Origin: Pseudomonas sp.
GTDB lineage: Bacteria; Pseudomonadota; Gammaproteobacteria; Pseudomonadales; Pseudomonadaceae
Direction of reading: 5' to 3'
Assembly: GCA_007117785.1 (NCBI GenBank)
Contig: SKFV01000305.1
Coordinates: 1 to 6,785, forward strand
Length of the DNA stretch: 6,785 bases
Notes under the pieces: generated by a model
What the model saw: only the letters and a program-made list of their open reading frames with translations
The model's database searches: none
What the model was told of the DNA's origin: nothing
In this document: positions 1 through 6,083 of the stretch, in pieces
How positions within the stretch are numbered: the stretch's first letter is position 1
How the letters are laid out: every line of letters starts with the position of its first letter
Made by a program: the position numbers and the translations under genes

Positions 1-82
1 ATCGGACTGAATGATCAGCAGGCTATCCTACTGCCTGCATCCTGCAACGCAAGCGCAGCCGCTTTTCAGTTGGTTGAAACGA

Positions 83-108
83 CAACACACCGCGATTGCG
101 GTGTGTTG
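83..108 (-). terminator. Rho-independent-like terminator of dctP
   Basis: A perfect 11-bp inverted repeat: CAACACACCGC (83-93), loop GATT (94-97), GCGGTGTGTTG (98-108). Read on the minus strand it begins 28 bases past the dctP stop codon. The stem is followed by TCGTTTC, so the T tract is short. The stem is long and GC-rich enough for termination of dctP to be the likely role. Transcription arriving from the left on the plus strand could also stop here, but no T tract follows on that side. Confidence 0.7.
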
Positions 109-136
109 AGATCGTGCTTTGCAGGTTCAGTACAGA

Positions 137-1258
137 TTAATAAGCTGCTTCTGCTTCTGACTCATCTGCTGCTTCGGCATGGTCTTCATCATCCGCTTCA
201 CTGGCTTCATCAACCATATCCAGCAGCACCTGCATCAGGCGCTCACCACGCTCACCGACCATTTCGGCAAAAGTGTCGCGCACTGGCAGGCTCAGCTCGC
301 GGAAGGCTTCGCGCTCTTCAGCCGTCAGATAGACCAGTTCGATATCGCTGTTTTCGGTGATGATATCCAGACGCTCGGTATTCAGCTCAGTCTGCACCGC
401 GTGAATATAGGGCACCAGCGCCTCTACCGCTTCTTCGATGACCGCCTGATGCTCTTCATTCAAGGCGTCATACCAATACTTGTTGGCCATGAAAGTAGCA
501 ATGAACTGTGCCTGATTGGCGAAAATCAGGTAGTCCTGCACTTGATAGAAGTCCATTTCCTGATGGGCAAACACCGGTTGGATATTCGCGTCGATCTGAC
601 CCAGCTGCATCCCGCTGAACAGCTCACCGTATTCCATGGTGGTCGGGTCAGCGCCATAAGCCTGATAGGTTTCGCGCAACAGACGGTTATCCATGGTACG
701 AATGGCGACCCCGGAGAAATCCTCAGGGGTACGGATTTCCTTGTTGGCACTCCATACCTGCCAGCCTTCGGGCACAATCGCCAACGGATGCAGGTCACGG
801 TCACGGAAGGAGTCCAGCAGGTCCGGATGCTTACGGAAATCAGGATCGTTGAGCACCTGAGCGTTGGTCCACTCATCATCGGTGAGGACAAAATTCAGAC
901 TGAACAACTGGGACTCCGGGACCGTACCACCCAGAAAGCCGGAACCGAAGGCAAAGTCCACTGCGCCCGACTGCACCTGATCGTAGATATCGGTCAGACC
1001 ACCCAACTGGCCGTAGGTGTAGATGCGTACATCCACCGCACCATCGGTTTTCTGGTTGACCAACTCGGCAAAGTGCGCCGCATATTCATATTGCACACTG
1101 CCTTCGATCTCTTCGATGGCAAAACCCCAGGTTACAGTCTCTACTGTTGCCATGGGTTCTGCCGGCCCTGCGGTGGTGGTAACTTCCGGTTCATCAGAAC
1201 CACAGGCTGCCAACATTATCGCCGCTGCCAGACCGATACAGCCATTACGCCATTTCAT
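137..1258 (-). CDS. dctP: TRAP transporter solute-binding lipoprotein (DctP family)
   Basis: Extracytoplasmic solute-binding protein of a tripartite (TRAP) uptake system. It captures an organic anion and delivers it to the DctQ-DctM membrane pair. The 373-residue protein starts at the ATG at 1258, six bases after the ribosome-binding site AAGGAG (1270-1265). A longer frame to 1333 exists but lacks both a binding site and a sensible leader. The N-terminus is a lipoprotein signal, MKWRNGCIGLAAAIMLAAC, with lipobox LAAC and lipidated Cys19, so it is probably membrane-tethered rather than free in the periplasm. Family features are DLHPLAIVPEGWQ (about 155-167), GVAIRTMDN with Arg187 at the place of the conserved carboxylate-binding arginine, and GADPTTMEYGELFSGMQLGQIDA (about 202-224). 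The usual QENP stretch reads NIQP (225-228). From about residue 347 the protein ends in an acidic tail, 13 Asp/Glu in 27 residues. The gene is divergent from dctQM. The ligand is unknown. Confidence 0.93.
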   Translation of the reverse strand: MKWRNGCIGLAAAIMLAACGSDEPEVTTTAGPAEPMATVETVTWGFAIEEIEGSVQYEYAAHFAELVNQKTDGAVDVRIYTYGQLGGLTDIYDQVQSGAVDFAFGSGFLGGTVPESQLFSLNFVLTDDEWTNAQVLNDPDFRKHPDLLDSFRDRDLHPLAIVPEGWQVWSANKEIRTPEDFSGVAIRTMDNRLLRETYQAYGADPTTMEYGELFSGMQLGQIDANIQPVFAHQEMDFYQVQDYLIFANQAQFIATFMANKYWYDALNEEHQAVIEEAVEALVPYIHAVQTELNTERLDIITENSDIELVYLTAEEREAFRELSLPVRDTFAEMVGERGERLMQVLLDMVDEASEADDEDHAEAADESEAEAAY

Positions 1259-1387
1259 GGAACGCTCCTTTTCAATTGTTCGTAATAACAAATTAACCTT
1301 AACACATGATCCCCTCCTGTCCATTCCGTGCAAAGCCCTGCACTATGGGGTATGTTGCATCAGGGAGCCACAGTATAAGGAGCGGTC
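1259..1387. promoter_or_regulatory. Divergent dctP / dctQM control region
   Basis: This 129-base spacer must hold the promoters of both dctP (leftward) and dctQM (rightward). It contains an AT-rich block at about 1283-1305 and two operator-like inverted repeats. One is TTGTT (1276-1280) with AACAA (1287-1291), 17 bases upstream of the dctP start. The other is GTGCA (1328-1332) with TGCAC (1339-1343), near the middle. I found no convincing sigma-70 or sigma-54 promoter on either strand: a TGGC...TGCA candidate on the minus strand has 9 instead of 10 bases between the GG and GC. The regulatory role follows from position. The operators are inference. Confidence 0.45.
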
Positions 1388-1972
1388 ATGCCTGCAGCCT
1401 TACTGCAGACAAAACGCCTGTTGATCGGGGCGGCAGTCTTGCTCGACCGGATAACCGAGCAGATTGAAAAACTGATTCTCGGCAGCAGCGTGTTGTTCCT
1501 CGCCGGCCTGCTGATTGCCCACGTGATTGGGCGTCAGGTGTTCGGTAGCGGCGTCACCGGCCAGGTCGAACTGACTCAGATGAGCATGGTCGTCATGACC
1601 TTTGCAGGTCTCAGTTATGCCGTGCGGCGTGCCCGTCATATCTGCATGTCTGCCTTTTATGATCAACTCAAGGGCTTGCCGCGCAAAATCCTGCTGGTCA
1701 CTATCTGTCTGCTGACCGGCGCCCTGCTGTTCTACTTCGCCTGGCATGCCTGGGACTACGTCAGCACCCTGCAACGTCGTGGCCGCACCTCCTCGGCATT
1801 GTCGATACCGCTATGGATTCCCTACCTGATCGCGCCCATCGGCTTCGCGCTGGCCGGCATCCAGTACTGGTTGACTGCCCTGCGCAATCTCACCTCGAAA
1901 GAGATTTACCGCTCTTTTACCGAGTTGGAAGCCTATGATGAGGTGCCCAATGAACACAATCCGGCCATCTGA
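1388..1972 (+). CDS. dctQ: TRAP transporter small permease subunit (DctQ)
   Basis: The small integral-membrane subunit of the TRAP transporter, which pairs with DctM to form the sodium-driven translocation complex and helps dock DctP. The protein has 194 residues, normal for DctQ or slightly long. It starts at ATG 1388, with AAGGAG at 1377-1382 and 5 bases between. Four hydrophobic segments are visible at about residues 30-49, 62-79, 101-118 and 141-163. Family-typical stretches are the block around GQVELTQMSMVVMTFAGLSY (58-77) followed by the basic RRARHICM, and ALSIPLWIPYLIAPIGFALA (137-156) at the start of the last helix. A hydrophilic C-terminal tail (about 168-194) is probably cytoplasmic. 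It lies 22 bases before dctM in the same direction, with no terminator between, so the two are co-transcribed. The substrate cannot be inferred from this subunit. Confidence 0.93.
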   Translation: MPAALLQTKRLLIGAAVLLDRITEQIEKLILGSSVLFLAGLLIAHVIGRQVFGSGVTGQVELTQMSMVVMTFAGLSYAVRRARHICMSAFYDQLKGLPRKILLVTICLLTGALLFYFAWHAWDYVSTLQRRGRTSSALSIPLWIPYLIAPIGFALAGIQYWLTALRNLTSKEIYRSFTELEAYDEVPNEHNPAI

Positions 1973-1994
1973 ATGCAAGGAGCGCTGAACCCGC

Positions 1995-3275
1995 ATGCTT
2001 AGCTGGATTATTCTTGTCATGGTGGTACTGCTGCTGCTCGGCTTCCCGATGATGGTGCCGCTGCTGATCGCCAGCCTACTGGTCCTGTTCTTTATCATCG
2101 GCATGGACAATGTTGGCTTGCTGATGGGGCAGATGATCAGCGGCGTACAAGCCTGGGCACTGGCTGCTGTGCCCTTGTTTATTTTTGCCGCCGACCTGAT
2201 GACACGTGGCCATACTGCAAACCGCCTGCTGGATCTGGTGCAGAGTTTTGTCGGCCATTTGCGTGGTGGCCTGCCAATCACCACGGCAGCCAGCTGTACC
2301 CTGTTCGGCGCCGTATCTGGCTCGACGCAGGCTACCGTGGTTGCCATGGGGGGCCCGATGCGTCCCAAGCTGCTGGAAAAAGGCTACAAGGATTCGTTCA
2401 GTCTGGCCTTGATCATCAACGCCAGTGATATTGCGCTACTGATACCACCAAGTATCGGCATGATCATTTATGGCGTGGTATCCGGCGCCTCGATTGGCTC
2501 TTTGTTTATTGCCGGCATTCTGCCAGGCCTGCTGATACTCGGCCTGTTCTCAGTCTATTGCTGGATTGCCTCAATTCGCATGGGCATCGAGCCGGAAGAG
2601 CGGATCGGCTGGATGTTGCGACTGCAAGCGTTGAAACGTGCGCTTTTGCCGCTCGGCTTTCCGTTAGTTGTGGTGGGTGGCATTTATATGGGCATATTCA
2701 GCCCTACTGAAGCAGCCGCCATCGCCGTACTCTACGCCCTGGTTCTGGAAGTGGTGATTCTGCGCTCGGTAAAAGTCACTGAACTCTGGGATGTCGCCCT
2801 CTCCACCGGCCTGATCACCGGCGTGGTCTTTATTCTGGTCGCCGCCGGCAATGCCTTTACCTATACCATTTCCTTTGCCGGCATTCCGCAGGCATTGCTG
2901 GGACCGGTGATCGAAACCATCGGCGATAACCAGGTGCTGGTTCTGGGCCTGATCGCGGTGGCCTTTTTTATCGGCTGCATGTTTGTTGATCCCATTGTGG
3001 TCATCCTGATTCTGACGCCACTTTTCAAACCAGCGGTGGATGCCGCCGGGCTGGACCCGGTCCATGTCGGCGTTATTGTTACTTTGCAAGCGGCCATTGG
3101 TTCGGCCACACCGCCCTTTGGTTGCGACATCTTTACCGCTATGGCTGTATTCCGGCGCCCCTATTTTGATGTCATCAAAGGCACCCCGCCCTTTATCGTT
3201 ATCCTGCTGTTTGCCACTGTGCTGCTGATCCTGTTTCCGCAAATCTCTCTCTGGCTACCCTCTCTGACCAGTTGA
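1995..3275 (+). CDS. dctM: TRAP transporter large permease subunit (DctM)
   Basis: The large permease of the TRAP system, thought to carry out sodium-coupled substrate translocation across the inner membrane. The protein has 426 residues, the usual DctM length, with many hydrophobic helices throughout. Family signatures include ALAAVPLFIFAADLM (55-69), the reentrant-region block FGAVSGSTQATVVAMGGPM (104-122), the IPPS motif (150-153), GIFSPTEAAAIAVLYALVLE (233-252) and AAIGSATPPFG (366-376). The start at 1995 is the first possible one, because an in-frame stop lies at 1986-1988. The Shine-Dalgarno AAGGAG (1977-1982) is 12 bases away, longer than ideal, so translation may partly depend on coupling with dctQ. 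It ends 127 bases before the chemoreceptor start, with no strong terminator between, so some read-through is possible. Confidence 0.95.
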   Translation: MLSWIILVMVVLLLLGFPMMVPLLIASLLVLFFIIGMDNVGLLMGQMISGVQAWALAAVPLFIFAADLMTRGHTANRLLDLVQSFVGHLRGGLPITTAASCTLFGAVSGSTQATVVAMGGPMRPKLLEKGYKDSFSLALIINASDIALLIPPSIGMIIYGVVSGASIGSLFIAGILPGLLILGLFSVYCWIASIRMGIEPEERIGWMLRLQALKRALLPLGFPLVVVGGIYMGIFSPTEAAAIAVLYALVLEVVILRSVKVTELWDVALSTGLITGVVFILVAAGNAFTYTISFAGIPQALLGPVIETIGDNQVLVLGLIAVAFFIGCMFVDPIVVILILTPLFKPAVDAAGLDPVHVGVIVTLQAAIGSATPPFGCDIFTAMAVFRRPYFDVIKGTPPFIVILLFATVLLILFPQISLWLPSLTS

Positions 3276-3302
3276 GAAAATTTAATACCAGGTTGATACT
3301 AC

Positions 3303-3329
3303 TCAACATAGTCGGACAGCTGTCGATAA
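3303..3329 (+). promoter_or_regulatory. Candidate sigma-28 (FliA) promoter of the chemoreceptor
   Basis: TCAA (3303-3306), then exactly 15 bases, then GTCGATAA (3322-3329). The flagellar sigma-28 consensus is TAAA-N15-GCCGATAA, and Pseudomonas sites, as I recall, often begin with TCAA. The -10 element matches 7 of 8 bases and the spacing is exact. Transcription would start near 3336, leaving a leader of about 65 bases. FliA control is the known mode for many chemoreceptor genes. This is pattern matching only. Confidence 0.55.
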
Positions 3330-3341
3330 AGCCTTATATCG

Positions 3342-3358
3342 GCCGACTCTTTCTCGGC
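3342..3358 (+). other. Small hairpin in the chemoreceptor leader
   Basis: GCCGA (3342-3346), a 7-base loop, then TCGGC (3354-3358). In longer read-through RNA from dctM, bases 3343-3348 (CCGACT) could pair instead with AGTCGG (3310-3315), with an inner stem CGATA (3324-3328) / TATCG (3337-3341). No T run follows, so it is not a good terminator. The function is unknown and it may be chance. Confidence 0.25.
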
Positions 3359-3402
3359 ATGTGACAATAATAATGCCCAGCCGGGCCACCCAGGGGGACC
3401 CT

Positions 3403-5106
3403 ATGCGAACCAGTCACGCTGTCGACCTGGCGTCGGCCTCACCATCGCGCCGTACACCATTACGCCCTGCAATAATCAGCCTGTTTGCCTGCCAATTGCT
3501 ACTTCTGGCCCTGGTGCTATGGCAACTCAGCCATATCTGGCAACTGCTGGGCCTGGTACTGGGCGTCATAGTGCTGGGTATCGGCTGGCACCTTCAGGGC
3601 AGCGGTGGCGACAGCAGACAATTATTGCAACGACTGCAGCAGGCCAACGGAGAGCAACTTGACCTCTCCGTCAATGAGCAGGCAAGTGATGACGAACTCG
3701 AGCAGGCCTATAATCAATTGAGCCAGCGCCTGCGCGACATGTTTGCCAGTTTCCAGCGGCAAAGCCTGTCGATCGCAATCTCCTCCGCCAGCAGCCGGCT
3801 ACTGGCCGATCAGGCTGCCCGTGAAGCCAAAGAGCAGCGCAGCCTGTCGGAACTGATCTTTCAGGCCAGCGAGCAAACCAACAATGCACTACAGGACATT
3901 TCTGGCCGCGCCTCCAGCATTACCAGCTCAAACAGCCATAATCTGGAAATCGCACGTTCATCCAGCCAACAACTGGGTGATGCGCGCCAGCAGATGGCGC
4001 AGATCAACGAGGTGATGAGCAGTTTCAAGGACAATATACAGGCACTCGACAGCACCTCAAACCAGATCCGTGACATCCTTACCACTGTGCAGGATTTCTC
4101 TGCCCAGACCAATATGCTTGCCCTCAACGCCGCCATTGAAGCGGCCCGCGCCGGTGAGCAGGGCCGTGGTTTTGCCGTGGTTGCCGATGAAGTCCGCAAT
4201 CTGTCAATCAAGGTGGGCAGTGCCGCCGAGAAAATCAACCAGTTGATCGAACAAATGATCAAGGCAATGGCAGGGGCTGATCAGCAAACCCAGAATATTC
4301 TGCAGCAGGCCGAACAGGCCAGTTTCGCAGTCAGCACTGCCGCAGACCAGTTTGAAGGCATGGTCGGTGACTTCCAGCAAACCAATGATGATCTCTTGAT
4401 GGTTAGCAGTGCACTGGAACAACTGACCGTGACCAATCAGGAAACCCACCAGCATGGCAGTTCGATTCGCGACCTGAGCGTTACCATCGGCCAACACATG
4501 CAAGACACCTTTGCACAGACTGATCGCATGCGTGACGGCACCAACGAAGTGTTGCAAGCGCTGTGCAGCTTCCGCCTGGGCACCGGGCATCTGGAACACG
4601 TCAATGCCCTGCTGCTTGAGCGCGCCCGGGTCATCGAGCGGGAACTGGAAGACCTCGTTGATCAGGGGGTTAACCTGTTCGATGACCACTTTACGCCTAT
4701 CCCCAACACCAATCCGCAAAAGCACGACGTCAGTTGGGCGGATGCCGCAATCGGCAAGATTCGCCCCTTGCTGGACAGCTGGGATCAGAATGGCAAGGAC
4801 GGCATTATCTATATCTCACCGGTGAACAACCGTGGCTATCTGCCGACCAGCCGCTCCGCCTCGTCAAAACCACCCACTGGCGATTTCCGCGTCGATGCCA
4901 TGCAGAGCAACTACAAGCTGTTCTCGATCAAGACCGATGCTGAACTGGAGAATCTGCGCAAATGCACCTTTATCAGCATGGGTACCTTTGTTCTACCGGG
5001 CACCAATACGGTGTTTTTCGTTATCTTCACACCGCTATATATAAAGGGTAAACGCTGGGGCGTTCTCGCTGCCGGGGTGCACCCCAAGGTACTGGGCCTG
5101 CAATAA
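3403..5106 (+). CDS. Methyl-accepting chemotaxis protein with C-terminal sensor-like domain
   Basis: A chemoreceptor that should form signalling arrays with CheW and CheA. The 567-residue reading begins at ATG 3403, with AGGGGG (3392-3397) 5 bases upstream. In-frame GTG 3361 and ATG 3373 would add 14 or 10 residues but lack a binding site. The basic N-terminus (Arg16, Arg17, Arg21) precedes two adjacent transmembrane helices (about 22-41 and 44-62) with almost no loop, so there is no periplasmic ligand domain. A degenerate HAMP-like linker follows (about 72-115, with DDEL at 96-99), then the helical signalling domain. Its hairpin tip at 235-265 contains QTNMLALNAAIEAARAGE and GRGFAVVADEVR. 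After about residue 396 comes a non-coiled domain. PIPNTNPQK (432-440), RGYLPT (477-482), KPPTGD (489-494) and RWGVLAAG (551-558) resemble a C-terminal sensor region I recall from many Pseudomonas and Vibrio receptors. There is no C-terminal NWETF-type CheR tether. The ligand is unknown. Confidence 0.93.
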   Translation: MRTSHAVDLASASPSRRTPLRPAIISLFACQLLLLALVLWQLSHIWQLLGLVLGVIVLGIGWHLQGSGGDSRQLLQRLQQANGEQLDLSVNEQASDDELEQAYNQLSQRLRDMFASFQRQSLSIAISSASSRLLADQAAREAKEQRSLSELIFQASEQTNNALQDISGRASSITSSNSHNLEIARSSSQQLGDARQQMAQINEVMSSFKDNIQALDSTSNQIRDILTTVQDFSAQTNMLALNAAIEAARAGEQGRGFAVVADEVRNLSIKVGSAAEKINQLIEQMIKAMAGADQQTQNILQQAEQASFAVSTAADQFEGMVGDFQQTNDDLLMVSSALEQLTVTNQETHQHGSSIRDLSVTIGQHMQDTFAQTDRMRDGTNEVLQALCSFRLGTGHLEHVNALLLERARVIERELEDLVDQGVNLFDDHFTPIPNTNPQKHDVSWADAAIGKIRPLLDSWDQNGKDGIIYISPVNNRGYLPTSRSASSKPPTGDFRVDAMQSNYKLFSIKTDAELENLRKCTFISMGTFVLPGTNTVFFVIFTPLYIKGKRWGVLAAGVHPKVLGLQ

Positions 5107-5113
5107 ACCGGCA

Positions 5114-5731
5114 TCATTCGGCTACCAGACGGCGGGCAAAGCCACCCGCCACCATAGCGGCCTCCGCAATCAATGCAGGCTGCGTTCGACCCGATGCCTT
5201 GGTCGGACGCAGGTCATGCTCACCATCCTCCAACCACGCCAGCTCAACCCTGTCAGCCAGGGCGTATTCGACCACTTCATGCGGACGCCCGAAAGGATCA
5301 CGGGTCCCCTGCACAATCAACATGGGCTTACCAGGGTCCTGCAAGTGTGCGACCCGCAAACGCTCTGGCTTGCCAGGCGGATGGAAGGGATAGCCAAAGG
5401 CAATCGCCCCCATGGCGGAGGATTGTTCCAGAATATGACTGGCCACCCGCCCACCCATGGACTTGCCGCCAACCAGCAATGGGCCCGACACAGATTCAAG
5501 CTGCCTTAAAAAGGCATCTTCCAACTGCGGCATGGGATTTGGCGGCCCCTTGCGACCCTCGCCCCTCCGGGTCACCATATAGGGAAACTCAAAACGCAAT
5601 ACGCTCAAACCTTGCGTTAACAGCTGTTCAGTCAACATCTCCATATAGGGGCTGTCCATAGGCGCACCTGCACCATGGGCCATTACCAGGGTAGCCAGAC
5701 GAGTGGCACCGGCAGGATGTTGCAGTATCAT
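5114..5731 (-). CDS. Alpha/beta-fold hydrolase, KANL3/TEX30-like family
   Basis: A 205-residue cytoplasmic serine hydrolase-like protein. No signal peptide or membrane segment is seen. The start at 5731 is set by AGGAG (5741-5737), five bases upstream. The fold reads clearly: MAHGAGAP (17-24) carries the oxyanion-type HGAG turn, and GKSMGG (89-94) is the nucleophile elbow with Ser91. LIVQGTRDPFG (138-148) supplies the likely acid Asp145, and GEHDL (170-174) supplies His172, so the catalytic triad looks intact. Length and the GKSMGGR elbow match the small bacterial relatives of KANL3/TEX30 (alpha/beta family hydrolases related to dienelactone hydrolases). Their substrates are not established, so I assign no reaction. 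It converges on the chemoreceptor with only 7 bases between stop codons and shows no functional link to it. Confidence 0.9.
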   Translation of the reverse strand: MILQHPAGATRLATLVMAHGAGAPMDSPYMEMLTEQLLTQGLSVLRFEFPYMVTRRGEGRKGPPNPMPQLEDAFLRQLESVSGPLLVGGKSMGGRVASHILEQSSAMGAIAFGYPFHPPGKPERLRVAHLQDPGKPMLIVQGTRDPFGRPHEVVEYALADRVELAWLEDGEHDLRPTKASGRTQPALIAEAAMVAGGFARRLVAE

Positions 5732-5992
5732 CTAGACTCCTGAAAACGGGACTTAATCGGGTAACAAGGGCGCACAATAGCAGCACTGCGACACCATGCC
5801 ACAGCGTATACGGCCATGCCGCCCTTCACTTTCGCCGCGCGGCTAACTACCCTATTCATAGCCCCCATCCGCCAGCAGAGCAGACCACAAGGGGACAAAT
5901 CCTTGACTGCGCCATGCCGGAAATCGTGTATTACCGGTTGACAAAACGTGGCAAAGAATGGCTTACCAGAGCCTTGGAAACCTTGAATTTCA

Positions 5993-6006
5993 TTGACATG
6001 TGTCAT
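5993..6006 (+). promoter_or_regulatory. FNR/ANR-like box upstream of ccoN
   Basis: TTGAC-ATGT-GTCAT matches the FNR/ANR consensus TTGAT-N4-ATCAA at 7 of 10 defined positions. It contains the perfect inverted repeat TGACA-TG-TGTCA (5994-6005) on the same centre, 5999.5. That centre is at -41.5 from the start predicted by the promoter at 6006-6034, the standard class II activator position. Low-oxygen control of ccoN by ANR is well known in Pseudomonas. The deviation at both symmetric T/A positions weakens the case. Confidence 0.4.
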
Positions 6007-6034
6007 TGCAAACAAGACTTCCTTTGCTCATACT
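6006..6034 (+). promoter_or_regulatory. Candidate sigma-70-type promoter of ccoN
   Basis: TTGCAA (6006-6011) as -35, a 17-base spacer, and CATACT (6029-6034) as -10. Each hexamer matches its consensus at 4 of 6 positions. The predicted transcription start is near 6041, giving a leader of about 43 bases. A weak promoter of this kind would be expected to need an activator, in keeping with the adjacent FNR/ANR-like palindrome. Confidence 0.35.
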
Positions 6035-6083
6035 TGCTCCGCTTTGAACCCCCTTAACCCAATAGCTATCCATGGAATCTCGC

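Larger units (their letters stand above)
5732..6083. promoter_or_regulatory. Intergenic region between hydrolase and ccoN
   Basis: A 352-base divergent spacer that should hold the promoters for the hydrolase (leftward) and ccoN (rightward). The ccoN-proximal part holds an FNR/ANR-like palindrome and a promoter candidate, listed separately. Further upstream on the plus strand are two more -35-like TTGAC hexamers: TTGACT (5903-5908, with TGTATT 18 bases later) and TTGACA (5938-5943, no good -10). A 10-bp palindrome GCCGCGCGGC lies at 5834-5843. A minus-strand open frame from TTG 6015 to TGA 5728 overlaps the hydrolase ATG by ATGA, but its composition does not look coding. I found no clear hydrolase promoter. 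Confidence 0.5.

Noticed and set aside
64..79. TTTCA/TGAAA inverted repeat next to the dctP terminator.
   Set aside because: Only a 5-bp AT-rich stem, expected by chance and with no supporting context.
1..82. Possible end of a gene entering from the left.
   Set aside because: Stops occur at 8-10 and 12-14 on the plus strand, and too little sequence precedes them to recognise any protein. No tRNA or other RNA fold is evident.
179..1285. Long plus-strand open frame opposite dctP.
   Set aside because: It is the antisense of a clear DctP gene and its protein shows no family features. High-GC codon bias produces such shadows.
1259..1333. Extended N-terminus for dctP, adding 25 residues.
   Set aside because: It would bury the lipoprotein signal and lacks a ribosome-binding site. 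The ATG at 1258 has AAGGAG at ideal spacing and begins a typical leader.
1354..1379. TATAAG (1374-1379) as a -10 for dctQ.
   Set aside because: It overlaps the ribosome-binding site, so transcription would start at the ATG, and no -35 lies at 16-18 bases.
3272..3300. Possible sigma-70 promoter TTGAGA-N17-GATACT ahead of the chemoreceptor.
   Set aside because: The -35 is good but the -10 matches only 4 of 6, and the nearby sigma-28 pattern fits better and suits the gene. It could be a second promoter.
5074..5085. GGGGTGCACCCC palindrome as a terminator.
   Set aside because: It lies inside the chemoreceptor coding sequence, has a 4-bp stem, and no T tract follows on either strand.
5728..6015. 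Minus-strand 95-codon open frame overlapping the hydrolase start by ATGA, with an AAGGA-like site before a TTG start.
   Set aside because: The translation is rich in Cys, Arg and Trp with rare codons (AGG, ATA, AGA). It resembles no family and covers the region where the ccoN promoter should lie. The ATGA overlap alone is not enough. It could be revisited if conserved in relatives.
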